64,000 bases of DNA from the NCBI RefSeq assembly GCF_932526225.1, contig NC_064041.1, positions 2,740,699-2,804,698 on the forward strand, in the 5' to 3' direction. Both the position numbers and the translations under genes were made by a program. The first letter of the stretch is position 1. Every line of letters begins with the position of its first letter. The notes under the pieces were generated by a model. It searched no databases. It had not been told where the DNA came from and saw only the letters and a list, made by a program, of their open reading frames with translations. This DNA is from Nematostella vectensis (taxonomy: Eukaryota; Cnidaria; Anthozoa; Actiniaria; Edwardsiidae). Below are positions 11,401 through 25,696 of this stretch, one piece after another.

Positions 11401-14400
11401 TCCCATCAAGCCCGAATCAAACCTCAAAGTGACTCCAATTTAAAAATCTCACGCATGCGCGATACCACTCTACCGCTGCTTCTCCTGACCGCGATCCAAA
11501 CCCCAAAATCAAACCGCAAAAATCCTAGCCCACCTAGATTAGTGTTGCTTTCCGTTCGCTACGCTCACTCCGAGCAATAATACAAAACTACAGTTAATAT
11601 GAATACAAGGTATAACAAATAGTTAGCTATCTAAACTAAGTATAGCAAGAGAATATTATTTACAAAGCAATTATAGTACAAAAACTAGGAATTTCTATGA
11701 GAAAGTTTCTACACAATACAGCATCAACATGGCGGCAATAAAAGCACGGCTTGCATCGTCATTTCATTTCTAAATTTTAGCGGCTTTATTTCATGGATTG
11801 AACAAAACTCAACTGTCCATTTTTGCTCATGACTGTCTAATTGATTGACAATTGGCCATAATCTGTGAATAAATCAAGTATAGCACAACAACACGAGGAT
11901 TTGAGAACATCATCGAGCGGAACGAGTGGTGACTATTGAACAAATTCAAGATGATATTGGGAAGAATTTTCTGCATTGTTGTTCAGATGCGGCCAAAATA
12001 GGCTTGCAAGAAAGTATTATTTGCTGCTATTGGTTTTGCAATATCCAACTGGACGAGAAACAAGTCTTTTTCACTCAAATATTTGCGAATTGTTGGCAAT
12101 AGTCCGATGCCATGAGTACTTACAAAAATACCGAGATGGTGGCTGAATTTATTCACCGCTAGTTTCTGCATCGTTCGCTGTTGCTCTCAAACCACTCAGA
12201 ATCTTTCTCTTCGTTTTCTTTTTGCCATTTAGAAGCGCCTCAAACAAGTTTGTTCGATTGACAAGAAATTAAATCAATTCAGAATGATGAAAATATAAAA
12301 AAAAACAAAGTTCAAAGTCATTATTTGGATGATTCTTCGGTCCGATAAATGGAGTAGCTTCTTGTTCCTCAATGGCAGTACCAGTTCTGTACCAAAGTTG
12401 GTCTTTGGGTCGCAAAATACCGACATTTTTCTGCTAGAAATTAGCCCACGGCCATCGTTGTTTACCGATTGTGAATCTCTCTCTCCCAGGCCGTAAAACT
12501 CTTTTATATCGCTATCAAAATCAACCAAAATATCATGAGTCAAGTCCATGATCTAAAGGCAAGGTCCGTGGTCGTGGATGGATTTCGAACCCGCGAAAAA
12601 GTTTTAACTTTGGATAAAAATTTTATGACGAACGATTCGTTGTGCTGACTTGAGCTGTAAGAGAGAAACGTGCAGAATTTCATGCAGCAAAATACGGAAA
12701 ATTCCCTATCTAGGCAGGAAAGGGTTAATAAATTCGAAATATTGTACTAAATCAATTGTTTATAACATCTCTTACTTATTTTACTCTAATAAACAATGAA
12801 GCAAAGTTTTATTTTCAAGTCTGTAGAATTTCAAGCACGATTTACCTAATACATTGCTTTCGACCATTTCCAATGATCGGTGATCGCAATGTTTCAATCA
12901 GTTTCCATCGGCTCACCTATAGATCGTTGAGACCTGAACTTGGGATTATTCTGTAGTTTAACGGTTATTATATACAAACCTAAACTATATCACTATCCAT
13001 TGAATTGTATTTGGTTCTTTCTGACAACTAAACACTAAGCGCATGGAAACTGAAATTGTGACACCGCTCGACAACCAAATTCTCAACTTACCACGGCAAA
13101 AAATCCCTATTGGAGGCAAAAAATCGATGTAAACAATTCTAACAACACGATGTGAAAGCTAAATCTCAATTTACAATTGTAATCAAGAAAATGCATGTCT
13201 TTACTTACCCAATAACTAAGAGAGAACACAGCAGTGAATAGCAACACGGCAACGCCGGGAAAGGATTCGTCAGATCGACCACGCCGACTAAAAGGACGCT
13301 AAACTTCGGCTCTATTTTGTCAATCGAACACCGTTCGTAATAACCGGAAATTTCCCGAACGTGACAGTTATAATGATCGTAATAACCGGAAATGTCCCAT
13401 CAAGCCCGAATCAAACCTCAAAGTGACTCCAATTTAAAAATCTCACGCATGCGCGATACCACTCTACCGCTGCTTCTCCTGACCGCGATCCAAACCCCAA
13501 AATCAAACCGCAAAAATCCTAGCCCACCTAGATTAGTGTTGCTTTCCGTTCGCTACGCTCACTCCGAGCAATAATACAAAACTACAGTTAATATGAATAC
13601 AAGGTATAACAAATAGTTAGCTATCTAAACTAAGTATAGCAAGAGAATATTATTTACAAAGCAATTATAGTACAAAAACTAGGAATTTCTATGAGAAAGT
13701 TTCTACACAATACAGCATCAACATGGCGGCAATAAAAGCACGGCTTGCATCGTCATTTCATTTCTAAATTTTAGCGGCTTTATTTCATGGATTGAACAAA
13801 ACTCAACTGTCCATTTTTGCTCATGACTGTCTAATTGATTGACAATTGGCCATAATCTGTGAATAAATCAAGTATAGCACAACAACACGAGGATTTGAGA
13901 ACATCATCGAGCGGAACGAGTGGTGACTATTGAACAAATTCAAGATGATATTGGGAAGAATTTTCTGCATTGTTGTTCAGATGCGGCCAAAATAGGCTTG
14001 CAAGAAAGTATTATTTGCTGCTATTGGTTTTGCAATATCCAACTGGACGAGAAACAAGTCTTTTTCACTCAAATATTTGCGAATTGTTGGCAATAGTCCG
14101 ATGCCATGAGTACTTACAAAAATACCGAGATGGTGGCTGAATTTATTCACCGCTAGTTTCTGCATCGTTCGCTGTTGCTCTCAAACCACTCAGAATCTTT
14201 CTCTTCGTTTTCTTTTTGCCATTTAGAAGCGCCTCAAACAAGTTTGTTCGATTGACAAGAAATTAAATCAATTCAGAATGATGAAAATATAAAAAAAAAA
14301 CAAAGTTCAAAGTCATTATTTGGATGATTCTTCGGTCCGATAAATGGAGTAGCTTCTTGTTCCTCAATGGCAGTACCAGTTCTGTACCAAAGTTGGTCTT

Positions 14401-17400
14401 TGGGTCGCAAAATACCGACATTTTTCTGCTAGAAATTAGCCCACGGCCATCGTTGTTTACCGATTGTGAATCTCTCTCTCCCAGGCCGTAAAACTCTTTT
14501 ATATCGCTATCAAAATCAACCAAAATATCATGAGTCAAGTCCATGATCTAAAGGCAAGGTCCGTGGTCGTGGATGGATTTCGAACCCGCGAAAAAGTTTT
14601 AACTTTGGATAAAAATTTTATGACGAACGATTCGTTGTGCTGACTTGAGCTGTAAGAGAGAAACGTGCAGAATTTCATGCAGCAAAATACGGAAAATTCC
14701 CTATCTAGGCAGGAAAGGGTTAATAAATTCGAAATATTGTACTAAATCAATTGTTTATAACATCTCTTACTTATTTTACTCTAATAAACAATGAAGCAAA
14801 GTTTTATTTTCAAGTCTGTAGAATTTCAAGCACGATTTACCTAATACATTGCTTTCGACCATTTCCAATGATCGGTGATCGCAATGTTTCAATCAGTTTC
14901 CACCGGCTCACCTATAGATCGTTGAGACCTGAACTTGGGATTATTCTGTAGTTTAACGGTTATTATATACAAACCTAAACTATATCACTATCCATTGAAT
15001 TGTATTTGGTTCTTTCTGACAACTAAACACTAAGCGCATGGAAACTGAAATTGTGACACCGCTCGACAACCAAATTCTCAACTTACCACGGCAAAAAATC
15101 CCTATTGGAGGCAAAAAATCGATGTAAACAATTCTAACAACACGATGTGAAAGCTAAATCTCAATTTACAATTGTAATCAAGAAAATGCATGTCTTTACT
15201 TACCCAATAACTAAGAGAGAACACAGCAGTGAATAGCAACACGGCAACGCCGGGAAAGGATTCGTCAGATCGACCACGCCGACTAAAAGGACGCTAAACT
15301 TCGGCTCTATTTTGTTACTCGAACACCGTTCGTAATAACCGGAAATTTCCCGAACGTGACAGTTATAATGATCGTAATAACCGGAAATGTCCCATCAAGC
15401 CCGAATCAAACCTCAAAGTCACTCCAATATAAAAATCTCACGCATGCGCGATACCACTCTACCGCTGCTTCTCCTGACCGCGATCCAAACCCCAAAATCA
15501 AACCGCAAAAATCCTAGCCCACCTAGATTAGTGTTGCTCTCCGTTCGCTACGCTCACTCCGAGCAATAATACAAAACTACAGTTAATATGAATACAAGGT
15601 ATAACAAATAGTTAGCTATCTAAACTAAGTATAGCAAGAGAATATTATTTACAAAGCAATTATAGTACAAAAACTAGGAATTTCTATGAGAAAGTTTCTA
15701 CACAATACAGCATCAACATGGCGGCAATAAAAGCACGGCTTGCATCGTCATTTCATTTCTAAATTTTAGCGGCTTTATTTCATGGATTGAACAAAACTCA
15801 ACTGTCCATTTTTGCTCATGACTGTCTAATTGATTGACAATTGGCCATAATCTGTGAATAAATCAAGTATAGCACAACAACACGAGGATTTGAGAACATC
15901 ATCGAGCGGAACGAGTGGTGACTATTGAACAAATTCAAGATGATATTGGGAAGAATTTTCTGCATTGTTGTTCAGATGCGGCCAAAATAGGCTTGCAAGA
16001 AAGTATTATTTGCTGCTATTGGTTTTGCAATATCCAACTGGACGAGAAACAAGTCTTTTTCACTCAAATATTTGCGAATTGTTGGCAATAGTCCGATGCC
16101 ATGAGTACTTACAAAAATACCGAGATGGTGGCTGAATTTATTCACCGCTAGTTCCTGCATCGTTCGCTGTTGCTCTCAAACCACTCAGAATCTTTCTCTT
16201 CGTTTTCTTTTTGCCATTTAGAAGCGCCTCAAACAAGTTTGTTCGATTGACAAGAAATTAAATCAATTCAGAATGATGAAAATATAAAAAAAACAAAGTT
16301 CAAAGTCATTATTTGGATGATTCTTCGGTCCGATAAATGGAGTAGCTTCTTGTTCCTCAATGGCAGTACCAGTTCTGTACCAAAGTTGGTCTTTGGGTCG
16401 CAAAATACCGACATTTTTCTGCTAGAAATTAGCCCACGGCCATCGTTGTTTACCGATTGTGAATCTCTCTCTCCCAGGCCGTAAAACTCTTTTAAATCGC
16501 TATCAAAATCAACCAAAATATCATGAGTCAAGTCCATGATCTAAAGGCAAGGTCCGTGGTCGTGGATGGATTTCGAACCCGCGAAAAAGTTTTAACTTTG
16601 GATAAAAATTTTATGACGAACGATTCGTTGTGCTGACTTGAGCTGTAAGAGAGAAACGTGCAGAATTTCATGCAGCAAAATACGGAAAATTCCCTATCTA
16701 GGCAGGAAAGGGTTAATAAATTCGAAATATTGTACTAAATCAATTGTTTATAACATCTCTTACTTATTTTACTCTAATAAACAATGAAGCAAAGTTTTAT
16801 TTTCAAGTCTGTAGAATTTCAAGCACGATTTACCTAATACATTGCTTTCGACCATTTCCAATGATCGGTGATCGCAATGTTTCAATCAGTTTCCATCGGC
16901 TCACCTATAGATCGTTGAGACCTGAACTTGGGATTATTCTGTAGTTTAACGGTTATTATATACAAACCTAAACTATATCACTATCCATTGAATTGTATTT
17001 GGTTCTTTCTGACAACTAAACACTAAGCGCATGGAAACTGAAATTGTGACACCGCTCGACAACCAAATTCTCAACTTACCACGGCAAAAAATCCCTATTG
17101 GAGGCAAAAAATCGATGTAAACAATTCTAACAACACGATGTGAAAGCTAAATCTCAATTTACAATTGTAATCAAGAAAATGCATGTCTTTACTTACCCAA
17201 TAACTAAGAGAGAACACAGCAGTGAATAGCAACACGGCAACGCCGGGAAAGGATTCGTCAGATCGACCACGCCGACTAAAAGGACGCTAAACTTCGGCTC
17301 TATTTTGTCAATCGAACACCGTTCGTAATAACCGGAAATTTCCCGAACGTGACAGTTATAATGATCGTAATAACCGGAAATGTCCCATCAAGCCCGAATC

Positions 17401-20400
17401 AAACCTCAAAGTGACTCCAATTTAAAAATCTCACGCATGCGCGATACCACTCTACCGCTGCTTCTCCTGACCGCGATCCAAACCCCAAAATCAAACCGCA
17501 AAAATCCTAGCCCACCTAGATTAGTGTTGCTTTCCGTTCGCTACGCTCACTCCGAGCAATAATACAAAACTACAGTTAATATGAATACAAGGTATAACAA
17601 ATAGTTAGCTATCTAAACTAAGTATAGCAAGAGAATATTATTTACAAAGCAATTATAGTACAAAAACTAGGAATTTCTATGAGAAAGTTTCTACACAATA
17701 CAGCATCAACATGGCGGCAATAAAAGCACGGCTTGCATCGTCATTTCATTTCTAAATTTTAGCGGCTTTATTTCATGGATTGAACAAAACTTAACTGTCC
17801 ATTTTTGCTCATGACTGTCTAATTGATTGACAATTGGCCATAATCTGTGAATAAATCAAGTATAGCACAACAACACGAGGATTTGAGAACATCATCGAGC
17901 GGAACGAGTGGTGACTATTGAACAAATTCAAGATGATATTGGGAAGAATTTTCTGCATTGTTGTTCAGATGCGGCCAAAATAGGCTTGCAAGAAAGTATT
18001 ATTTGCTGCTATTGGTTTTGCAATATCCAACTGGACGAGAAACAAGTCTTTTTCACTCAAATATTTGCGAATTGTTGGCAATAGTCCGATGCCATGAGTA
18101 CTTACAAAAATACCGAGATGGTGGCTGAATTTATTCACCGCTAGTTTCTGCATCGTTCGCTGTTGCTCTCAAACCACTCAGAATCTTTCTCTTCGTTTTC
18201 TTTTTGCCATTTAGAAGCGCCTCAAACAAGTTTGTTCGATTGACAAGAAATTAAATCAATTCAGAATGATGAAAATATAAAAAAAAACAAAGTTCAAAGT
18301 CATTATTTGGATGATTCTTCGGTCCGATAAATGGAGTAGCTTCTTGTTCCTCAATGGCAGTACCAGTTCTGTACCAAAGTTGGTCTTTGGGTCGCAAAAT
18401 ACCGACATTTTTCTGCTAGAAATTAGCCCACGGCCATCGTTGTTTACCGATTGTGAATCTCTCTCTCCCAGGCCGTAAAACTCTTTTATATCGCTATCAA
18501 AATCAACCAAAATATCATGAGTCAAGTCCATGATCTAAAGGCAAGGTCCGTGGTCGTGGATGGATTTCGAACCCGCGAAAAAGTTTTAACTTTGGATAAA
18601 AATTTTATGACGAACGATTCGTTGTGCTGACTTGAGCTGTAAGAGAGAAACGTGCAGAATTTCATGCAGCAAAATACGGAAAATTCCCTATCTAGGCAGG
18701 AAAGGGTTAATAAATTCGAAATATTGTACTAAATCAATTGTTTATAACATCTCTTACTTATTTTACTCTAATAAACAATGAAGCAAAGTTTTATTTTCAA
18801 GTCTGTAGAATTTCAAGCACGATTTACCTAATACATTGCTTTCGACCATTTCCAATGATCGGTGATCGCAATGTTTCAATCAGTTTCCATCGGCTCACCT
18901 ATAGATCGTTGAGACCTGAACTTGGGATTATTCTGTAGTTTAACGGTTATTATATACAAACCTAAACTATATCACTATCCATTGAATTGTATTTGGTTCT
19001 TTCTGACAACTAAACACTAAGCGCATGGAAACTGAAATTGTGACACCGCTCGACAACCAAATTCTCAACTTACCACGGCAAAAAATCCCTATTGGAGGCA
19101 AAAAATCGATGTAAACAATTCTAACAACACGATGTGAAAGCTAAATCTCAATTTACAATTGTAATCAAGAAAATGCATGTCTTTACTTACCCAATAACTA
19201 AGAGAGAACACAGCAGTGAATAGCAACACGGCAACGCCGGGAAAGGATTCGTCAGATCGACCACGCCGACTAAAAGGACGCTAAACTTCGGCTCTATTTT
19301 GTCAATCGAACACCGTTCGTAATAACCGGAAATTTCCCGAACGTGACAGTTATAATGATCGTAATAACCGGAAATGTCCCATCAAGCCCGAATCAAACCT
19401 CAAAGTGACTCCAATTTAAAAATCTCACGCATGCGCGATACCACTCTACCGCTGCTTCTCCTGACCGCGATCCAAACCCCAAAATCAAACCGCAAAAATC
19501 CTAGCCCACCTAGATTAGTGTTGCTTTCCGTTCGCTACGCTCACTCCGAGCAATAATACAAAACTACAGTTAATATGAATACAAGGTATAACAAATAGTT
19601 AGCTATCTAAACTAAGTATAGCAAGAGAATATTATTTACAAAGCAATTATAGTACAAAAACTAGGAATTTCTATGAGAAAGTTTCTACACAATACAGCAT
19701 CAACATGGCGGCAATAAAAGCACGGCTTGCATCGTCATTTCATTTCTAAATTTTAGCGGCTTTATTTCATGGATTGAACAAAACTCAACTGTCCATTTTT
19801 GCTCATGACTGTCTAATTGATTGACAATTGGCCATAATCTGTGAATAAATCAAGTATAGCACAACAACACGAGGATTTGAGAACATCATCGAGCGGAACG
19901 AGTGGTGACTATTGAACAAATTCAAGATGATATTGGGAAGAATTTTCTGCATTGTTGTTCAGATGCGGCCAAAATAGGCTTGCAAGAAAGTATTATTTGC
20001 TGCTATTGGTTTTGCAATATCCAACTGGACGAGAAACAAGTCTTTTTCACTCAAATATTTGCGAATTGTTGGCAATAGTCCGATGCCATGAGTACTTACA
20101 AAAATACCGAGATGGTGGCTGAATTTATTCACCGCTAGTTTCTGCATCGTTCGCTGTTGCTCTCAAACCACTCAGAATCTTTCTCTTCGTTTTCTTTTTG
20201 CCATTTAGAAGCGCCTCAAACAAGTTTGTTCGATTGACAAGAAATTAAATCAATTCAGAATGATGAAAATATAAAAAAAAACAAAGTTCAAAGTCATTAT
20301 TTGGATGATTCTTCGGTCCGATAAATGGAGTAGCTTCTTGTTCCTCAATGGCAGTACCAGTTCTGTACCAAAGTTGGTCTTTGGGTCGCAAAATACCGAC

Positions 20401-21834
20401 ATTTTTCTGCTAGAAATTAGCCCACGGCCATCGTTGTTTACCGATTGTGAATCTCTCTCTCCCAGGCCGTAAAACTCTTTTATATCGCTATCAAAATCAA
20501 CCAAAATATCATGAGTCAAGTCCATGATCTAAAGGCAAGGTCCGTGGTCGTGGATGGATTTCGAACCCGCGAAAAAGTTTTAACTTTGGATAAAAATTTT
20601 ATGACGAACGATTCGTTGTGCTGACTTGAGCTGTAAGAGAGAAACGTGCAGAATTTCATGCAGCAAAATACGGAAAATTCCCTATCTAGGCAGGAAAGGG
20701 TTAATAAATTCGAAATATTGTACTAAATCAATTGTTTATAACATCTCTTACTTATTTTACTCTAATAAACAATGAAGCAAAGTTTTATTTTCAAGTCTGT
20801 AGAATTTCAAGCACGATTTACCTAATACATTGCTTTCGACCATTTCCAATGATCGGTGATCGCAATGTTTCAATCAGTTTCCATCGGCTCACCTATAGAT
20901 CGTTGAGACCTGAACTTGGGATTATTCTGTAGTTTAACGGTTATTATATACAAACCTAAACTATATCACTATCCATTGAATTGTATTTGGTTCTTTCTGA
21001 CAACTAAACACTAAGCGCATGGAAACTGAAATTGTGACACCGCTCGACAACCAAATTCTCAACTTACCACGGCAAAAAATCCCTATTGGAGGCAAAAAAT
21101 CGATGTAAACAATTCTAACAACACGATGTGAAAGCTAAATCTCAATTTACAATTGTAATCAAGAAAATGCATGTCTTTACTTACCCAATAACTAAGAGAG
21201 AACACAGCAGTGAATAGCAACACGGCAACGCCGGGAAAGGATTCGTCAGATCGACCACGCCGACTAAAAGGACGCTAAACTTCGGCTCTATTTTGTTACT
21301 CGAACACCGTTCGTAATAACCGGAAATTTCCCGAACGTGACAGTTATAATGATCGTAATAACCGGAAATGTCCCATCAAGCCCGAATCAAACCTCAAAGT
21401 CACTCCAATATAAAAATCTCACGCATGCGCGATACCACTCTACCGCTGCTTCTCCTGACCGCGATCCAAACCCCAAAATCAAACCGCAAAAATCCTAGCC
21501 CACCTAGATTAGTGTTGCTCTCCGTTCGCTACGCTCACTCCGAGCAATAATACAAAACTACAGTTAATATGAATACAAGGTATAACAAATAGTTAGCTAT
21601 CTAAACTAAGTATAGCAAGAGAATATTATTTACAAAGCAATTATAGTACAAAAACTAGGAATTTCTATGAGAAAGTTTCTACACAATACAGCATCAACAT
21701 GGCGGCAATAAAAGCACGGCTTGCATCGTCATTTCATTTCTAAATTTTAGCGGCTTTATTTCATGGATTGAACAAAACTCAACTGTCCATTTTTGCTCAT
21801 GACTGTCTAATTGATTGACAATTGGCCATAATCT

Positions 21835-22071
21835 GTGAATAAATCAAGTATAGCACAACAACACGAGGATTTGAGAACATCATCGAGCGGAACGAGTGGT
21901 GATATTGAACAAATTCAAGATGGTATTGGGAAGAATTTTCTGCATTGTTGTTCAGATGCGGCCAAAATAGGCTTGCAAGAAAGTATTATTTGCTGCTATT
22001 GGTTTTGCAATATCCAACTGGACGAGAAACAAGTCTTTTTCACTCAAATATTTGCGAATTGTTGGCAATAG
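21835..22071 (+). other. Open frame unique to the last array unit (copy A)
   Basis: In the last unit, AGTGGTGATATTGAAC lacks one C found in the other units (AGTGGTGACTATTGAAC). This joins two frames into 78 codons beginning NKSSIAQQHEDLRT and rich in Cys. The nearest ATG-type start is absent; the frame opens at a GTG. The product is unrecognised. The indel could restore an ancestral frame or be chance. Confidence 0.25.
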
Positions 22072-23668
22072 TCCGATGCCATGAGTACTTACAAAAATAC
22101 CGAGATGGTGCCTGAATTTATTCACCGCTAGTTCCTGCATCGTTCGCTGTTGCTCTCAAACCACTCAGAATCTTTCTCTTCGTTTTCTTTTTGCCATTTA
22201 GAAGCGCCTCAAACAAGTTTGTTCGATTGACAAGAAATTAAATCAATTCAGAATGATGAAAATATAAAAAAAACAAAGTTCAAAGTCATTATTTGGATGA
22301 TTCTTCGGTCCGATAAATGGAGTAGCTTCTTGTTCCTCAATGGCAGTACCAGTTCTGTACCAAAGTTGGTCTTTGGGTCGCAAAATACCGACATTTTTCT
22401 GCTAGAAATTAGCCCACGGCCATCGTTGTTTACCGATTGTGAATCTCTCTCTCCCAGGCCGTAAAACTCTTTTAAATCGCTATCAAAATCAACCAAAATA
22501 TCATGAGTCAAGTCCATGATCTAAAGGCAAGGTCCGTGGTCGTGGATGGATTTCGAACCCGCGAAAAAGTTTTAACTTTGGATAAAAATTTTATGACGAA
22601 CGATTCGTTGTGCTGACTTGAGCTGTAAGAGAGAAACGTGCAGAATTTCATGCAGCAAAATACGGAAAATTCCCTATCTAGGCAGGAAAGGGTTAATAAA
22701 TTCGAAATATTGTACTAAATCAATTGTTTATAACATCTCTTACTTATTTTACTCTAATAAACAATGAAGCAAAGTTTTATTTTCAAGTCTGTAGAATTTC
22801 AAGCACGATTTACCTAATACATTGCTTTCGACCATTTCCAATGATCGGTGATCGCAATGTTTCAATCAGTTTCCATCGGCTCACCTATAGATCGTTGAGA
22901 CCTGAACTTGGGATTATTCTGTAGTTTAACGGTTATTATATACAAACCTAAACTATATCACTATCCATTGAATTGTATTTGGTTCTTTCTGACAACTAAA
23001 CACTAAGCGCATGGAAACTGAAATTGTGACACCGCTCGACAACCAAATTCTCAACTTACCACGGCAAAAAATCCCTATTGGAGGCAAAAAATCGATGTAA
23101 ACAATTCTAACAACACGATGTGAAAGCTAAATCTCAATTTACAATTGTAATCAAGAAAATGCATGTCTTTACTTACCCAATAACTAAGAGAGAACACAGC
23201 AGTGAATAGCAACACGGCAACGCCGGGAAAGGATTCGTCAGATCGACCACGCCGACTAAAAGGACGCTAAACTTCGGCTCTATTTTGTCAATCGAACACC
23301 GTTCGTAATAACCGGAAATTTCCCGAACGTGACAGTTATAATGATCGTAATAACCGGAAATGTCCCATCAAGCCCGAATCAAACCTCAAAGTGACTCCAA
23401 TTTAAAAATCTCACGCATGCGCGATACCACTCTACCGCTGCTTCTCCTGACCGCGATCCAAACCCCAAAATCAAACCGCAAAAATCCTAGCCCACCTAGA
23501 TTAGTGTTGCTTTCCGTTCGCTACGCTCACTCCGAGCAATAATACAAAACTACAGTTAATATGAATACAAGGTATAACAAATAGTTAGCTATCTAAACTA
23601 AGTATAGCAAGAGAATATTATTTACAAAGCAATTATAGTACAAAAACTAGGAATTTCTATGAGAAAGT

Positions 23669-24186
23669 GAAGTGCTGCCTGGCTTATGGGAAGTGCAACG
23701 ATATTATCATCATCAAATGAAACAGTTGAATTATGTAAGAAAAAGAGTTGTTTTATTGTTCTGAGATTTATGACAGCATTGAAAGGGGGTGTAAGGAAAA
23801 TTTCTAAAAAAGATTGAAATTCAACGAATAGTTTATTCAATGGCAACATTATACAAGCTTTTGACATACATAACAAGTTTTAAGCTAAACTGAGGATTAG
23901 AGATAGGCTAACTTGATTTGTTCCTTAAAGAAGATCTAGTGTCAATAAAATGTCTTTTTTGAAAAGTAGTTGGTGTTCATAAATGGTCAGAAATGGCACT
24001 GGTTAACCTGCTCAGACCACATTAAAAGGGTAAGTGAGAGAATTTGTATATCATTTTAAAGTACGGGTACCAGTGGGTAATATAAACTACAGTGCTGATG
24101 AATTTATTGTACACAACTCATTCTTGAAATGGTTAAAACTCCAGGTTCTAATAGTAAGCCACTTTCAATATCAAATTGTAAAATTT
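23669..24186. other. Array-to-Helitron junction, no gene recognised (copy A)
   Basis: About 520 bp of AT-rich sequence after the last unit, repeated at 47739-48256. An 84-codon minus-strand frame crosses the array boundary (23622-23876) and has no recognisable feature. A GTAAGTGAG donor-like site on the plus strand at about 24030 is the only signal seen. Confidence 0.5.
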
Positions 24187-24935
24187 TATTTGGATATGAG
24201 GCTTATTGGAATAAATAAAAAGATACTGCATCACGTGACTGGCCTCATATCCAAGTAAGTATTTTAATGTATTGAAAGTGAAACGATGGATATAGATGTT
24301 TAACTTTGTTGCCAATCCTGGGGGAATACCATTATGGGGCAACGAATACAGAGCAGTCTCATTAATTTGAATGTCCTTATAAAGAGGATTGTGTTGCATC
24401 ATTAGCCACTCTAGAGCTTTAGCTACTTTCTGCCGTCTAACATACACATCTTTAAATGTACTGTCTTTACCTTTAACTTTCGGAATTACAACAGATAATT
24501 CATTAGGGAATCTAGGCAATGTTGACGCAAGCTCTTTTACATTTTGGGGTAAATTTATACAATGCCCTGAATATCCTCTCTGCCCACCTGGTTTTATATA
24601 AACTCTCATGATTGGGAGAGCACGGGCAATAAGCATTTTTTGTATTTGAGTTAAGTCCTGTAATTCATTTGGTATTTGACTAGGAATAATAAAATTTTGT
24701 TCTGAAAACTGTTTTGGACATAGCTTATCCTTGGAGCATCGTGCACAAACATAAGGGTTACTCAACCTAGCATTAACATTCAGTGACCATGCTTCTTTGC
24801 AAATACAACAATGACATAATTTATATTGAATAGATTGGTAAAACTTGACATATTCGATTTTGCCCAATTATTTTCATGAAGAAAACCATTCTTATAAGGA
24901 TCAGATTTCTTTAAATATGCTTTTTGTGCATCTGC
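24148..24935 (-). pseudogene. Helitron DUF6570-type region (copy A)
   Basis: The conserved block runs from the linker ([11 protein letters not shown], 24935 to about 24847) through a one-base frameshift near 24846 into a 239-codon frame. It shows a Cys-rich start ([10 protein letters not shown]), [10 protein letters not shown], a [16 protein letters not shown]-like segment, [33 protein letters not shown] and [13 protein letters not shown], all typical of the region before Helitron_like_N in animal Helitrons. Similarity ends near [10 protein letters not shown] (about 24310), after which the frame is probably not Helitron. Missing next: the Rep nuclease with its HUH motif. The frameshift and truncation make it a pseudogene. 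Confidence 0.82.
24187..24257. repeat. Short inverted repeat (16-bp arms), copy A
   Basis: Arms TATTTGGATATGAGGC (24187-24202) and GCCTCATATCCAAGTA (24242-24257) pair with one mismatch around a 39-bp loop containing TCACGTGA. It sits where the Helitron reading frame loses similarity to its family, so it may be a small inserted element or mark a breakpoint. Confidence 0.7.
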
Positions 24936-24951
24936 AGTTGGGCAATTCCAC

Positions 24952-25696
24952 ATGAGAAGTGTTAAAATAAATAATTTTCACAGTGATTTAGAGTGAATTA
25001 TTGCCTCTAGTGCATTATATACATATTGGAGTTTGTAAAAAAAAATTTTGCTGATGTTGAACAACGCTGTACTCAGGGGGGGGGGGGGGCACTTAAAACA
25101 TGTACATAGGTGTACTTCATTCATCAAGAAAACAACTTGCCACATTGAACATTTCAAGCAATAAAATCATGCTTGAAAAATGTTTTCAGCCAAAAACAAA
25201 AACATGGCTATAAATACTTTACTTCAAACAATTTGGTATCAATTAATATTTTATCAAAATTATTCCAATAAATAAATATTGAGATTCCAATTTTTGTCAT
25301 TGACGTTACATAACGTCCGTGACATTTTGTTCATATTTTTACTTTAATTGAAAAACTAATAGAAGAATAAAAAGATCCTTCCTGCTGGTAAGTTATTGGT
25401 ACTAGGGATACGCAATTATGGATATAAAACATCAGTGTACAACCTTCAAAGACCACATGAAGCCAAAGTTTCAAGTCACAGACGTTACAGTTTCAACATT
25501 CTTCTTAAGTCTCAATTTTGAATAGGAAAATCATTGTTAATGTACAGGCTTGGCTAACAAAAAAAACTTGGCTGTTTTGATACATAAATGCCTATTGAAC
25601 AACAAAATGTGTCAATCACCAAAAAGTCAATTTCCTATCCTGAATGGATGATATAATCGGCTAAAGAGTGTTCATAGTACAGTAGGTTGTCTGATG
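24952..25696. other. Left non-coding end of the DDE/Ulp1 transposon with subterminal motifs
   Basis: About 740 bp between the left inverted repeat and the coding remnant, no gene. It contains TAACGTCCGTGACA at 25311-25324, preceded by the inverted half GACGTTA at 25302-25308, and an inverted copy GTCACAGACGTTACA at 25475-25489. A run of 14 G lies at 25076-25089. Repeated at 49022-49766 in copy B. Confidence 0.75.

Larger units (their letters stand above)
2781..23668. repeat. Tandem array A: ten units of about 1994 bp
   Basis: Units begin with GTTTCTACACAATACAGC at 2781, 5723, 7718, 9711, 11705, 13699, 15694, 17687, 19681 and 21675; the last ends at 23668 before GAAGTGCTGCC. Lengths are 1993-1995 bp except unit 1 (2942 bp, of which 951 bp is a Harbinger insertion plus TSD). 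Units are more than 98% alike by eye. Two linked variant states mark them: in units 2, 6 and 9 the region about 1.6-1.9 kb into the unit differs (TTGTTACTCG instead of TTGTCAATCG, CCAATATAAAA instead of CCAATTTAAAA), and each is followed by a unit (3, 7, 10) with GTTCCTGCAT rather than GTTTCTGCAT and TTTAAATCGC rather than TTTATATCGC. Pairs 2-3, 6-7 and 9-10 therefore behave as dimers. Unit 4 alone has CTTAAAACGG at 11093. Confidence 0.96.
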
